Notes: generated by a model not told the origin, from the sequence alone. A stretch of 64,000 nucleotides of DNA from Clostridium beijerinckii (GCF_018223745.1 NZ_CP073653.1:4054001-4118000); one strand, 5' to 3'; numbered from the stretch's first letter, positions 25,455-35,496 are shown. Translations and numbers: made by a program.

Positions 25455-26144
25455 TTATTTTTGTAAGTATTCCTCTAATGTAATTCCATTATCATGAATA
25501 TACTTAGCAGCTTCCTTACCTACATATCTAATATGCCATGGTTCATATTCAATTCCTGTTACACTTTTCTTTCCATAAGGATATCTTATAATAAAACCAA
25601 ATCTATAGCAATTTTTTGCAAGCCAATCTGCCTCCTTAGTTCCCTTTGCAAAATATCCGTTTTTATTAGTAATATCAATGCACAGCCCTGTTTGATGCTC
25701 ACTAAATCCAGGTTTAGCTACATATGCATCTGCAAGCTTTTTCCCTTGAGATATCACACGATTTTCATAAATATCTTCTTGTGACTCATAAGATCTATAA
25801 CCCGAATTACCAAGTAATATTATCCCGTCTTTTTTAGCCGCATTTACTAATTCTTCTAATGGCTTTACAACAGTTCCTGCTACGTGTTTTTCTTCATCAT
25901 CTGATCCATTTGAAAATGGTATGTTAGGTATGCTTAATCCTTCTGGTACATAATTCCCACTTAATCCATGCTTCTCATTTACTAATAGTATTTTTTCGCT
26001 TCCATTAGCTGTGTTTACTTCAAACAACTTGTCTTTATCATTTGAACCATAATTACTTGTATTTCCTTCAATATACCAAAATCCGCAAATTATTATCATC
26101 GTCATTATTATAAATCCTGATATCTTTTTATATACTTTTCTCAT
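25455..26144 (-). CDS. VanY-type D-alanyl-D-alanine carboxypeptidase
   Basis: The 229-aa exported enzyme has an N-terminal membrane anchor (residues 8-25) and the zinc peptidase motifs of the VanY/DacB family: GYRSYESQEDIY, SEHQTGLCIDI (H150 and D157) and EPWHIRYVG (E201 and H204). It removes terminal D-Ala from peptidoglycan stems outside the cell, which changes wall cross-linking and glycopeptide binding. It is the first gene of an operon with a response regulator and a kinase. There are no vanHAX genes, so full vancomycin resistance is not implied. Confidence 0.92.
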   Translation of the reverse strand: MRKVYKKISGFIIMTMIIICGFWYIEGNTSNYGSNDKDKLFEVNTANGSEKILLVNEKHGLSGNYVPEGLSIPNIPFSNGSDDEEKHVAGTVVKPLEELVNAAKKDGIILLGNSGYRSYESQEDIYENRVISQGKKLADAYVAKPGFSEHQTGLCIDITNKNGYFAKGTKEADWLAKNCYRFGFIIRYPYGKKSVTGIEYEPWHIRYVGKEAAKYIHDNGITLEEYLQK

Positions 26145-26251
26145 ATCTTCTACTTCCTTTCAAATGTCATAATTTCATTGTAGAAGATAGACTTTACAAG
26201 AATTATAAATAAACCTTACGAAATCTTAAGTTTTAAAAAACTTACCTTGAC

Positions 26252-26296
26252 TAAAAAAAATGCCAATACTATTCGAATAGCATTAGCATTTTTTAT
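26252..26296. terminator. Bidirectional terminator below the peptide-resistance operon
   Basis: AAAATGC...GCATTTT encloses the 12-bp palindrome CTATTCGAATAG, with A and T runs at the sides. Confidence 0.8.
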
Positions 26297-26445
26297 CATA
26301 TACAAATTTAACAGAATATAAGATACCCAATTTTACTTACATAATATAATTTTTTGTGTAATTGTATCTAATTTAAATGAACAATTATACTATTAAATTA
26401 ATTTTTATATTAGTTCCTTCATTTTAATTCCATAAAATTGTTTTA

Positions 26446-27327
26446 TTAAAATACAATTTTCAATGTTAAAATATCTTCTTTAATTTCTGCTAATGCTTTA
26501 GCATTTATTCTTTCAGCTAATAGCTTCACAATTGAAAGGCCTAAACCTGTACTGCCAGAACTTCTTGATTTATCCCCTGTATAAAACTTTTCAAATAATA
26601 AATTTACATCTATTTTTTTAGGATCTTCAATTTTATTGGCAAAGCAAAGCTCAACATGTTCCTTTTTCACAAGTGATATTTTGACATAACTTGAACCGTA
26701 TTTCAATATATTTGATATTAAGTTTTGAACAATACGCTGTAGAATTATTTTATCTCCTTCAATAAATATTGTTGTATTTGGCAAATCAAAAATGGGCTCA
26801 ATTCCAGCTTCTTTAAATGGCATTATATTTTGGAGCATTGCATCTGAAAGAAAATTATTCATATTAATTTTTTCTAAATTTATATGCATTCTATCATTTT
26901 CAATAATAGTTATTTCAAAAAAACTAGTAATGAGATTATGTAAAATCTCAGATTTCTTTTTTATAATACTTATTTTTTCTTTTTGATTTTCCGACAATTC
27001 ACTTTTTTCTAGTAATTGTAGATAACCAATTATAGAAGTAAGAGGAGTTCTTAAATCATGAGATATATTTGCGATAGAATCCTTAAGCTTTTGCTCATTT
27101 CTCAACACCTCTATTCTTAGCTGCTTTTGATAATTTATATTTCTATTAATGTTACCTGCAAGGTATTCAATATCTTTGTCAAGCAACGATACATCTATCT
27201 TCTTTTCTGTTTTGCCTTCTGAAATATTTTCTAATTGTTTTCCTATACTTTTTATTTGCATCTTTAAATGAAATACATAAGAAATTAATAAAATAACAGT
27301 AAGGCTTAATATCAATATAATCAGCAT
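26446..27327 (-). CDS. Sensor histidine kinase of the peptide-resistance ABC operon
   Basis: The kinase of about 293 aa has a single N-terminal helix, then a HisKA box IANISHDLRTPLTSIIGYLQL (His near 93 of the longer frame) and HATPase boxes (QNLISNILKYG, STGLGLSIVK). A very short extracellular part is typical for kinases that sense through a partner ABC transporter or detect membrane peptides (CprK/BceS-like). It is the last gene of the operon. The inner ATG at 27327 fits the ribosome site AAGGATGGG better than 27336. Confidence 0.9.
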   Translation of the reverse strand: MLIILILSLTVILLISYVFHLKMQIKSIGKQLENISEGKTEKKIDVSLLDKDIEYLAGNINRNINYQKQLRIEVLRNEQKLKDSIANISHDLRTPLTSIIGYLQLLEKSELSENQKEKISIIKKKSEILHNLITSFFEITIIENDRMHINLEKINMNNFLSDAMLQNIMPFKEAGIEPIFDLPNTTIFIEGDKIILQRIVQNLISNILKYGSSYVKISLVKKEHVELCFANKIEDPKKIDVNLLFEKFYTGDKSRSSGSTGLGLSIVKLLAERINAKALAEIKEDILTLKIVF

Positions 27328-27351
27328 TATACCCATCCTTATATAATAAGT

Positions 27352-28086
27352 TTATTTTAATTCACATTTACAAAATATATTATAACTTAACATTATTATA
27401 AACCCTAATAAAATTATACCTTCTAAAGAAAATGATATAAATTCAAATGCTGAGTTATTGTTTAAAATCACTCTAAGCAAATTCATTGGATGCCTATATA
27501 ATGGCAAATTCATACTTCTGGCAACAAATAAATATATAGCATTCATAAGAATTGTAATAACTGATACTATAATAGTTTTTAAATTATCTCTAAATATTAC
27601 TCCAAAAAGTATTATTACAGAAAAAATAGCTAAATATAATAATGTTGTACAAATTAAAATTTTCATTAGTGTAATTACATTTACTCCACTTGGTGCATTA
27701 AAGCCATACTTTATAGTAACAGCGAATGCACCAGAAAAAGAAAAGATAAGCATTGATACAGTTGTAATAATAAGTATTGAAACAGCTTTTGTAAAAAAAA
27801 TAATACCTCTACTATTTCCAGATGCAACTTTAGTAATTAAAGTCCTATTTGAAAAACTTTTTCCTATTAGCAATGCTGGAAAAGCTGAAATTAACATGCA
27901 GGTTCCTGGAGCATCATGGAGCATTGCTAGTAACACTTCATATCCTCCTATAGGTAAATTATAATAATTCATTTCTAAATCTCCATAACCTGAATATGCT
28001 CCATAAATAATAGCAATTCCTATCATGAGCAAACAAATATAATTATGTCTAACCTCATAGATTTCCATTTTTAATAACTTTCTCAT
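27352..28086 (-). CDS. ABC-2 type permease, lantibiotic-resistance type (second)
   Basis: The 244-aa membrane protein has six hydrophobic helices, in the order and size of LanG/CprC permeases. It starts RKLLKMEIYEVRHNYICLLMIG and contains ALLIGKSFSNRTLITKVASGNSRGIIFFTKA after helix 2, where this family usually has the F-R-T-L/N-G pattern. It pairs with the permease upstream (16 bp) to form the membrane part of an exporter that expels lantibiotic-like peptides from the membrane. The start follows AAAGGAAGTGTAGTAA. Confidence 0.82.
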   Translation of the reverse strand: MRKLLKMEIYEVRHNYICLLMIGIAIIYGAYSGYGDLEMNYYNLPIGGYEVLLAMLHDAPGTCMLISAFPALLIGKSFSNRTLITKVASGNSRGIIFFTKAVSILIITTVSMLIFSFSGAFAVTIKYGFNAPSGVNVITLMKILICTTLLYLAIFSVIILFGVIFRDNLKTIIVSVITILMNAIYLFVARSMNLPLYRHPMNLLRVILNNNSAFEFISFSLEGIILLGFIIMLSYNIFCKCELK

Positions 28087-28101
28087 TTACTACACTTCCT
28101 T

Positions 28102-28827
28102 TTATTTTAGCTCTGCTTTTTTAAAGAGGACGTATGATATGCTCAAGAAAAATAATATTGCACAAATACCAATTAGTCCTGCGTCTTTAAATTGATTTGG
28201 AATTAAAGGCCTATACAAGATAAGGCGTGCCTGTGCTAATGGTAGATACCTAAATATAGTTGTTCTTATATCATTTGTTGAGTTTAATAGAGAGATATTT
28301 ATAAAATATATTACAACTGAAATTCCTGTTGCTTTTCCAATATCTCTAAACATAAAAGCTATGAACACACTTACACTTGACATAGCCATCCCTAATAACG
28401 ATGTTATTATTATTGTTTTAGCTAAAATATTTCCCTCATTTATAAAATATCCTGTAGTATATCTATGTAAGATAATGTTAAGAATCACATTTACAATTGG
28501 GCTAAACAAAATAACTAAATTAACTCCAATAAAATATGCTGACACCTTGCAAACAAATATTTTAAGCCTACTATGACCTGCACTTATTCCGTTATTTATA
28601 GTCCTATCTCCAAAATCACTTCCAAAAGAAATTGCCCCAAGTAATATAGGAAATATCATTAATAAACATGCATAATAAAAGCTTACACCTATATTTTCAT
28701 ATCCAGTTATGAATGTATTGCTATCTGGAGTCATTGTAATTCCAAAAAGTGTACTCATGATAAACACTAGCCAAAAGCTTTTACTTAAAAATAATTTATA
28801 AACCTCTGTTCTAAACAGATTAATCAT
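28102..28827 (-). CDS. ABC-2 type permease, lantibiotic-resistance type (first)
   Basis: The protein of 241 aa starts MINLFRTEVYKLFLSKSFWLVF, a typical LanE/CprB start, and has six helices with SFGSDFGDRTINNGISAGHSRLKIFVCK. ATG at 28827 follows GGAGGCAGGAAAT and overlaps the ATPase stop by 8 bp, so translation is coupled. It works with the ATPase and the second permease. The longer frame from 28866 lacks a ribosome site. Confidence 0.85.
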   Translation of the reverse strand: MINLFRTEVYKLFLSKSFWLVFIMSTLFGITMTPDSNTFITGYENIGVSFYYACLLMIFPILLGAISFGSDFGDRTINNGISAGHSRLKIFVCKVSAYFIGVNLVILFSPIVNVILNIILHRYTTGYFINEGNILAKTIIITSLLGMAMSSVSVFIAFMFRDIGKATGISVVIYFINISLLNSTNDIRTTIFRYLPLAQARLILYRPLIPNQFKDAGLIGICAILFFLSISYVLFKKAELK

Positions 28828-29740
28828 ATTTCCTGCCTCCAATTCTTCTAATAAAGTAATCTTCAAGGCTATCTCCCGCCAAAGAAATTCCGGTTATTAT
28901 TAAATTATTTCTTGATAATGCTATTGAAACAGATTTAATATCATCTAAATAATCATATAAACGAATTGTTTTGTCTGGCATTATTTGATAGTTATTTGTA
29001 TGAAGCTCTTCTTCTAATATAGTAGCTGCAATAGATACATCATCTATATTAATTGCAATATGCTTTTTACACTTTTCATTAAGTTCTTCTTGTGTTAATG
29101 ACTCCAATATCTTTCCATTAGAAATAATAATATAATGATCGGCAGTTTGATAAAGTTCCTCTAAAATATGGCTTGAGATTAAAATAGTCATTCCTTTTTC
29201 TTTATTTAATCTTTTAATAAGTTCTCTTATTTCAACAATTCCCACAGGATCAAGTCCATTTACAGGTTCATCTAAAATCAAAAACTCTGGATCATTGATC
29301 AGTGCTAGAGCAATTCCTAATCGCTGCTTCATTCCTAAAGAAAAATCCTTTGCTTTCTTTTTTCCTGTATGTTTTAATCCAACTAATTCTAAAGTATCTT
29401 CAATAACCTTTTTATCGGGAATTCCTCTTTGAATGCGTTGAATCTCTAAATTTTGATATGCTGTCATATTAGGATATAATGCAGGAGTTTCTACCATGCA
29501 ACCTAGTCGCTTTCTTTGTTCTTGTAATTTCTTTTCCCCAGTTTGTCCAAATAAATAAAGTTCACCAGATGTAGGAAATGATAAGCCAGTAATAAGCCTT
29601 ATTAAAGTTGTTTTTCCCGCACCATTTTGTCCAACAAAACCATATATATTTCCTTTTTCTAATTTTATATTTATATTATCCAAGGCTTGTGTATTTTTGT
29701 ATCTCTTTGTTAAGTTTTTAGTTTCTAAAACATAAGTCAT
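28820..29740 (-). CDS. ABC transporter ATP-binding protein, lantibiotic/bacitracin-resistance type
   Basis: The 306-aa ATPase shows Walker A GQNGAGKTT, Q-loop LGCMVETPALYPNMTAYQNLEIQR, signature DFSLGMKQRL, Walker B FLILDEP and the long C-terminal extension of BcrA/LanF/CprA proteins. It energises export of antimicrobial peptides from the membrane. It is first in an operon with two permeases and a kinase; the response regulator gene upstream has its own terminator, so this operon has a separate promoter in 29741-29840, probably the regulator's target. The start follows AAAGGAGATGTTATT. Confidence 0.92.
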   Translation of the reverse strand: MTYVLETKNLTKRYKNTQALDNINIKLEKGNIYGFVGQNGAGKTTLIRLITGLSFPTSGELYLFGQTGEKKLQEQRKRLGCMVETPALYPNMTAYQNLEIQRIQRGIPDKKVIEDTLELVGLKHTGKKKAKDFSLGMKQRLGIALALINDPEFLILDEPVNGLDPVGIVEIRELIKRLNKEKGMTILISSHILEELYQTADHYIIISNGKILESLTQEELNEKCKKHIAINIDDVSIAATILEEELHTNNYQIMPDKTIRLYDYLDDIKSVSIALSRNNLIITGISLAGDSLEDYFIRRIGGRKYD

Positions 29741-29842
29741 AATAACATCTCCTTTGCTTTTCCATATTTACATTGTAAAAATCGTACTTAAAGAAAATCT
29801 TAAATCAATTCTAAAGAAAACCTTAAATATTTTCTCCATAAC

Positions 29843-29867
29843 AAAAAAGCAGGCTTTACTCCTGCTT
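29843..29867 (-). terminator. Terminator after the response regulator gene
   Basis: AAGCAGG and CCTGCTT form a stem which on the minus strand is followed by six T residues. It separates the regulator gene from the ABC operon. Confidence 0.8.
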
Positions 29868-29886
29868 ATATATTTCTTTTTATTTG

Positions 29887-30567
29887 TTATTTTAACTTAT
29901 AACCCATTCCCCATATAGTTTCTATATATTCTTCATTGGGATTTGCGCTTTTAAGCTTATTTCTAATATTACTTATATGGACATTTAGTGTATTATCTTC
30001 ACTAAAATATTCTTCATTCCATATACTTTCAAATAAATTTGCCTTTGAAAAGACTTTTTGTGGATGACTTAATAATAAAAATAAAATACCATATTCCTTT
30101 GAAGTTAATACAAGTGTATTTCCGTTTACTATTACTTTCTTTTCCTCTTCATATAATATAATATCTTTATAAGTTAAAATTGATTTTTTTATATTTGAAT
30201 CTGAACTACAGCGCCTTAAATTACTCTCTACTCTTGCTAATATTTCATTTAAATCAAAAGGCTTGGTCACATAATCATCAGCACCTAAACGTAATAAATC
30301 TACCTTTGTATGTACCATATCCTTTGCAGATAATACGATGACAGGTATATTAGAAAAGCTGCGCAGTTCCCGTAAAATCTCATCTCCACTTTTATATGGC
30401 AGCATTAAATCTAAAATAACTAAATCATACGTTAAAGTTCTTAATTCTCTCATACCATCTATTCCAGTATTAGATATCTTTATTTCATATCCACTTTCCT
30501 TTAAAAATTCCTTAAGTAGATTACAAATTTCTAAATCATCTTCTATAATTGAAATCCTTTGTTGCAT
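29887..30567 (-). CDS. OmpR-family response regulator of the peptide-resistance system
   Basis: The protein of 226 aa has a receiver domain (IIEDDLEICNLL, D53 in LVILDLMLPYKSG, Lys in DDYVTKPFDLNEI) and a winged-helix domain (VLTSKEYGILFLLLSHPQKVFSKANLFESIW, then LNVHISNIRNKLK). It resembles CprR/VanR-like regulators. ATG at 30567 follows GGTGAT; the longer frame from 30582 is less likely. It probably activates the divergent-acting ABC operon downstream when the kinase senses a peptide. Confidence 0.9.
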   Translation of the reverse strand: MQQRISIIEDDLEICNLLKEFLKESGYEIKISNTGIDGMRELRTLTYDLVILDLMLPYKSGDEILRELRSFSNIPVIVLSAKDMVHTKVDLLRLGADDYVTKPFDLNEILARVESNLRRCSSDSNIKKSILTYKDIILYEEEKKVIVNGNTLVLTSKEYGILFLLLSHPQKVFSKANLFESIWNEEYFSEDNTLNVHISNIRNKLKSANPNEEYIETIWGMGYKLK

Positions 30568-30880
30568 ATCATCACCAACCAAATTACTACTTATTTAACT
30601 AAACCTGTATAATGAATTTAACTATAAATACAATAGTATCATTCTTTTAATATTGTTTCAAATCCATATTGGTTTAAAATAGTCAATTTACCAAACGCTT
30701 AATTGTTATCTTTTATTTAGATAACACTAATATTACATGGGAAAATCTTATGGATAACTATAAAATCATCAAATGTTTTATCACAATAAACAATTACTAT
30801 CCAACTGGTAGACCAGCATATTTCCTAAATCTACTAGTTTGATAATAAAGCGAATGAAACTAGTTTCCTTTAATATGGAA

Positions 30881-30924
30881 AAAAGAGAATCACCTCATTC
30901 TGAGTTTGATTCTCTTTAATTATT
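30881..30924 (+). terminator. Hairpin with T-rich tail
   Basis: AAAGAGAATCA and TGATTCTCTTT at 30883-30918 are followed by a T-rich stretch. No gene ends just before it on the plus strand, so the transcript it closes is unknown. The interval 30583-30880 otherwise shows only AT-rich DNA. Confidence 0.5.
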
Positions 30925-31020
30925 TTAATTTTTAAGTTGTAATTTGTGTATAGATAGCTAATTTAAGAATTCAACTTATTAAATTAACATATTTACAAAA
31001 TTGCTAGAACTTTAAGCTTA

Positions 31021-31282
31021 TATCTTAACTAGAAATCATAAATATATTTGTGTAGAAAACATTTGAAAATGAGCTGTTAAAGGTTCTTAGCTGTAGGTTG
31101 TTCCGTTTTAGCTTGTGAAGTGAGGGTCCAAAATTTTATTTTGGGTTCTCGAACTTCCTCAGCGAATGTAATGAGTCGAGCTTCCCTAGGAAAGTTGGAG
31201 CATGCTAAAGTGGGTACAACCTATTGCTTAGAACCTTCAGCGATATTTTCATAGCTTTTCGGAATCAAAATATTTATGATTT
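31021..31282 (-). repeat. Long palindromic repeat, family C, copy 1 (split by the group II intron)
   Basis: The copy lies in reverse orientation. Its outer parts pair (GAAATCATAAATAT near 31032 with ATATTTATGAT near 31271), and inside CTTAGCTGTAGGTTGTTCC pairs with the region near GTACAACCTATTGCTTAG. The other end of the element continues beyond the intron at about 33243-33275. A family D double hairpin sits in the centre (31121-31195). Confidence 0.7.
31121..31195 (-). repeat. Double-hairpin repeat, family D, copy 1
   Basis: GTGAGGGTCCAAAATT and ATTTTGGGTTCTC pair, followed by GAACTTCC...GAGCTTCC. The same plan occurs at 44838-44912 and, with one hairpin, at 52043-52080. Confidence 0.6.
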
Positions 31283-31367
31283 GGTAAGTAGACTAGGGAA
31301 TCACTTCCCTAACCCCTCTCAGAACCGTACGTGCGGATTTCCCGCATACGGCTCCCCACATTATAAT

Positions 31368-31664
31368 TCACAGTATATATGATATATCTTCTTTTAAGTT
31401 GAAAATATTAACATATATTTTAGCTTTAGGTATTTTGAAGCACTCAAACATAGTGTCAAAACTTCTCCAGTTATAACTTCTTTTCTGACTTCTTTTGTTT
31501 AGCCATTTAAAAGTTAGTTTTCTTACTAAATATCTGAAAGTTGCGAGACTTAAACTGTTGTCAGTGATTCCGTAATACCTATAATATCCTATTAGTCTCT
31601 GTGTCAGTTTCTCCATTAATAATGTGAGCGGCACTGTTCTATTATTCTTTAACCATTCATTCAA
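31368..31664 (-). pseudogene. Group II intron 1 maturase, C-terminal part
   Basis: This frame continues, without shift, from the reverse transcriptase part after an in-frame TGA at 31797-31799. The codons between read KLESYKDRTFDFLGFTHFCS, the start of the maturase X domain, and go on to NEWLKNNRTVPLTLLMEKLTQRLIGYYRYYGIT. It helps intron RNA folding and splicing in intact relatives. There is no obvious HNH endonuclease domain. It could only be made by readthrough or from an internal start. Confidence 0.75.
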
Positions 31665-31796
31665 TCTCTTTATGCTAGCTCCAAATTTCTTTGAGCTAGT
31701 CTTCCTCTTAACTCTAAAACTTCCATTCTTTCTGCAACTGCAGAAGTGTGTAAATCCTAGAAAATCAAAAGTTCTATCTTTATATGATTCTAACTT

Positions 31797-32711
31797 TCAT
31801 GCTCTCTTGAATTTTCTATCATAGTAGGCATTCTTACCGAAATATAATATTTTAGTTTTATCTTCAGCTACCTGCAAGTTAAATTTGTCTAATCTGTTTT
31901 TCAATGCTTCATAGAAAGCTTTCGCTTCGTCTTCATACTGAAAACAGCAAACAAAATCATCCGCATAGCGTACTATGTACGCCTGTCCTTTACACTTCTT
32001 TTTGATAAAGTTATTAAACCATATATCTAAAACATAATGTAAATAAATGTTTGCTAATGTTGGAGATATTATTCCCCCTTGTGGAGTTCCTTCATATACT
32101 TTATAAAACTTTCCGTTTTCCATTATTCCAGTTTTCAAAAATCTACCTATATATCTAAGTAAGTTCTTGTCTGCAATCCTGTGTTCAAGAAATTTCATCA
32201 ACCACTTGTGGTCAACATTATCAAAGAATCCTTTAATATCAGCATCTACAACATAATTCACATTCTTTTCAGATAAATATACATTTAAGATTTTAAGAGC
32301 ATCATGACAACTTCTATTTTGTCTAAACCCAAAAGAACTATCAATGAAATCTTGTTCATATATTGATTTTAATATTTTATTAATGGCTAATTGTACAACT
32401 TTGTCTTCATATGCCGGTATACCTAGAGGTCTTTTCTTGTTTGAACCAGACTTATCTATGTATACTCTCCTTACAGGCTGCGGTCTATATTTAAAAGTCT
32501 TCATTCTAATTAGTAGATTATCAATATTATTCTCTAAGTTAGTTTCATATTCTTCCTTTGTTACCTTATCCACTCCTGTAGCCTTATTTCCGCTCAGTTC
32601 ATAATGGCATAAAATTAGCATTTCCTTGTTAACTAAATGCATTAGTGATGTAAATTTCTCTTTAGGATTATTTCCAGCTATTTCTGCTATCCTCTCAAGT
32701 TTTGTGTACAT
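31797..32711 (-). pseudogene. Group II intron 1 reverse transcriptase, N-terminal part (ends at in-frame stop)
   Basis: The protein of 304 aa contains the RT blocks: KATGVDKVTKEEY, KKRPLGIPAYEDKVVQ, SFGFRQNRSCHDAL, VVDADIKGFFDNVDH, GTPQGGIISPTLANIYLH and the catalytic YADD in YIVRYADDFVCCF. ATG at 32711 follows GAGGAGG. The frame stops at TGA (31799-31797) directly before the maturase domain, so the full 448-codon ORF carries a single nonsense codon. Splicing would then depend on a maturase in trans. Confidence 0.85.
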
Positions 32712-33305
32712 TTTTTTTTTCCTCCTCTGTGTGAGAATTTCTGTTTCTCTTTTCAAGGTCTATAATATGTTACACCCTTCCCTCCATGGTCATTACTCAT
32801 TTCTTCAGTACTATGGTGTAATCCGACTACTCATTATCATTTGAATACCTCTGATTTCTAATCATTGTTTTCCATACTCTGAAGTCAGAGAATAATGAGT
32901 CCTCCCAAGTTGACGTACTATATCAATGTATACCATGCTACACCTTAAAACCACGAGAAAGCACAGATATTCTTGCAATAATGATTATCTATGTTCTGAC
33001 TTCTAATTTACCGATATTATCGTCCTTTCTGACTTTGTGATAATTTCGTGGCTAGTAGTTTCAGCATTCGCTTGCGGCCTGGTACCTTGTTTGTCTACAC
33101 TTAACTTATTACATCGCCATAATAAGCCCAAGACTAACTAATGACTGGTTGATGGCCTTTGTCATGCAGGATTCCCACCTGCTATATAGTAATAATGAGG
33201 AAGGTTAGCCCTCATTATCTTTTACGCCCTTGCTTGGCGTACCGGTAAGTTATCACATAAATCTAGATTTAAAGTTGAATATCTATATTTACATTGTGCC
33301 GTATA

Positions 33306-35303
33306 CTAAACCTGAAACTTCTGTATCATTTCATTTAAATCCTGAGCAAGACGTGTTTGTTCTTGAGCCGTTTTTGCTATCTCATCTGTTGCTCTATTAA
33401 CTTCATCAATATTGTTTACTATTTCATCAGTTTCTTGTGAAGATTTTTGTGCTGTATCAGCCATGCTCTCCACTGCTTTAGTAACCTGTTCCATTGTAAT
33501 TGAAATTTCTTTAGTCATTTCAGCTATTTCATTTGACATTTTACTTACAAATTCTGCATCCTTATAATTTTCTTTTCCAATTTCAATCATATCTTCAAAC
33601 TTAGGATTTACTCTTTCCTTCATAAAAGTTAGTACCTCGTCACTATTGTTGGAAAGATTTCTAAATGCATTTTGAACTTTGAAGATTGTACTTTTTATAG
33701 ATTCTACGGCATCTGAACATTGTTCTGCAAGCCTTCTTACTTCTTCAGCAACTACTGAGAATCCTTTTCCATGTTCGCCAGCCCTTGCCGCCTCTATAGC
33801 TGCATTTAGTGCTAATAGATTTGTCTGCTCTGATATCTCTGCAATAGTGTCCGCCATAACTTTTATATTTTCTACTACTTGTCCTTCTTTTATTGCTTGA
33901 AGTATTTTTTCTTCTTTTTCACTAAACAATATTTCTATTTCTCTAATGGATTCCAAAGATCTATTTTGCATATCTTCTACTCTAGTTTTTGCAGCACTTG
34001 CATTATAACTTCCTTCTACTGCCTTATTTGTTAATACATTAATACTTGCCTCAACTTCTTCTACTGAAGCATTTATTTCTTCTGCCGCTGAACTAGTTTC
34101 TTGAATACCAAAATTAATATTACCAATTCCGGAATTAATATTTTGAGACATTGCTGAAAATTCTTCAACTGTAGCAAATAATTCTTCACTCGCTGCACTC
34201 ATATCTTGTGAATTGTTCATTATTTTCTTAATTAGATTTATTAAATCCTGCCTCATATGCTCAATTCCTCTGGACATATCTCCAATTTCATCTTTGCGTT
34301 TTAAATCTTTTTCTAATGTCTTTTCAGTAAAATTACCTTCTGATAAGTGTTTAAAGTGAGTCACTGCACTTGCTAATGGTTTTGATACCTTTTTATCTAT
34401 GTATAAATATATTGCTATCCCAACCAAGATTAACACTATAATAGAAGATATAATATTATTTATAACAAATTTTCTTATAAACAGCTGACTTTCAGCCTTG
34501 CTTTTACCTGTAAATATAACTCCAACTGTCTCATTGTTATCTCCAGTAATTGGTGAATAGTATGCATCAAATTTACTTCCTAAAATATTAGCCTCTCCTG
34601 AATATGCATTATTACTCAAAACAACTTTTGCAATTTTTTCATCAAGTTTAGTTCCAACAACCCTTTCGCCATCTTTCATTATACTTGTTGCAATTCTTAC
34701 ATCTCCCATAAAAATAGTAGCATCGCACCCAAATTTACTTTTAACATAATCTACTAGATTATTAGAATCTAATCTATACCCTACAGACACAACTCCAATA
34801 ATATCTCCATTTTCGTTCTTTACTGGCGCACCTGCTCTAGCTGCAAGTTTAATTTGAGTTCCACTTTCAACTTGAGAGTTTAATTTACCAGCAAGAGCAT
34901 TTCTTATATTTGCCTGATTTAAAATACTATCTCCCTTTTTATCTTGTTCATAAGATCTTACAATTACATTACCTTTTTCATCAGTTATTGTAACAAATTC
35001 TACATCTAGATCTTTTAATATATCTTTTAAATCATTAAAAATCTCCTGACTATCTTTATTCTCAATTCCCTTTATTATTCTAGGATTTAAGGCCAATTGA
35101 CTTCCAATACTTAAAGACTCATTTTTCAATTCCTTAATTTTTTCGCTTATTGTTTCATTAGCATTCATTACTTCCGTCTTATTGTTACGATCTGAATAAG
35201 AATTAAAGCTAATTGTACTGATAACTATATTTGCACTAAACAGTAAAATTGTTAGTCCAAAAATAAATAGAATCAATTTGAACTTTATTGAATTTAATTT
35301 CAT
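33306..35303 (-). CDS. Methyl-accepting chemotaxis protein with extracellular Cache-type sensor
   Basis: The 665-aa receptor has a first membrane helix (about 8-30), an outer sensor domain of about 250 residues with a PAS/Cache core ([34 protein letters not shown]), a second helix (about 283-303), HAMP, and a cytoplasmic signalling domain with the hairpin tip [39 protein letters not shown]. It passes ligand binding to CheA/CheW. The ligand is unknown. It is a single gene (GGAGGGAGATAAGT before ATG), with intron 1 inserted 64 bp after its stop. Confidence 0.93.
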   Translation of the reverse strand: MKLNSIKFKLILFIFGLTILLFSANIVISTISFNSYSDRNNKTEVMNANETISEKIKELKNESLSIGSQLALNPRIIKGIENKDSQEIFNDLKDILKDLDVEFVTITDEKGNVIVRSYEQDKKGDSILNQANIRNALAGKLNSQVESGTQIKLAARAGAPVKNENGDIIGVVSVGYRLDSNNLVDYVKSKFGCDATIFMGDVRIATSIMKDGERVVGTKLDEKIAKVVLSNNAYSGEANILGSKFDAYYSPITGDNNETVGVIFTGKSKAESQLFIRKFVINNIISSIIVLILVGIAIYLYIDKKVSKPLASAVTHFKHLSEGNFTEKTLEKDLKRKDEIGDMSRGIEHMRQDLINLIKKIMNNSQDMSAASEELFATVEEFSAMSQNINSGIGNINFGIQETSSAAEEINASVEEVEASINVLTNKAVEGSYNASAAKTRVEDMQNRSLESIREIEILFSEKEEKILQAIKEGQVVENIKVMADTIAEISEQTNLLALNAAIEAARAGEHGKGFSVVAEEVRRLAEQCSDAVESIKSTIFKVQNAFRNLSNNSDEVLTFMKERVNPKFEDMIEIGKENYKDAEFVSKMSNEIAEMTKEISITMEQVTKAVESMADTAQKSSQETDEIVNNIDEVNRATDEIAKTAQEQTRLAQDLNEMIQKFQV

Positions 35304-35496
35304 ACTTATCTCCCTCCTACCCTCTAAAAAATTTTAACCTTCTCTAGGTGTTAAATCATATTAACTCTATATTCCTTGATTTCGTCATTAATTATCAAAT
35401 TCCTTTTTTATTTCCTTTCCAAATATATATTTGTAAGTAATATTATCCCATAATCTATTTATAAATTTGATTTTATTATAAATTTATTGAGAATAA

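Larger units (their letters stand above)
31283..33242 (-). mobile_element. Group II intron 1 (about 1.96 kb), inserted in a family C repeat
   Basis: The RNA is read from the minus strand. Domain V is clear at 31322-31354 (GAGCCGTATGCGG-GAAA-TCCGCACGTACGGTTC form), with the domain VI stem GGGTTAGGGAAGTGATTCCC after it. Joining the flanks ATAACTTACCG and AAATCATAAATATTTTG recreates the uninterrupted sequence seen at 38429 and 60425. This sets the intron as GTACGCCAAG...CTACTTACC, within one or two bases. It encodes a reverse transcriptase-maturase that is interrupted by a stop. Confidence 0.8.

Noticed and set aside
23652-26144. Complete vancomycin resistance cluster
   Set aside because: VanY with a VanRS-like pair is present, but no vanH, D-Ala-D-Lac ligase or vanX gene is near; vanZ-like genes are elsewhere.
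27458-27964. 168-codon open frame opposite the second ABC permease
   Set aside because: It is the antisense shadow of a clear membrane protein gene, has no ribosome site and a composition dictated by the opposite strand.
26446-30582. Lantibiotic biosynthesis cluster
   Set aside because: Only resistance-type ABC and two-component genes are present; there is no precursor peptide, LanM/LanB/LanC or processing protease.
32344-32604. Plus-strand frames across intron 1
   Set aside because: They are the antisense of the reverse transcriptase gene and show no protein features.
33236-33275. Intron 1 starting at GTGATAAC (33256)
   Set aside because: GTGRTAACTTACC with its upstream flank also occurs in the intron-free repeat copies at 38420 and 60420, so these bases belong to the target, not to the intron.
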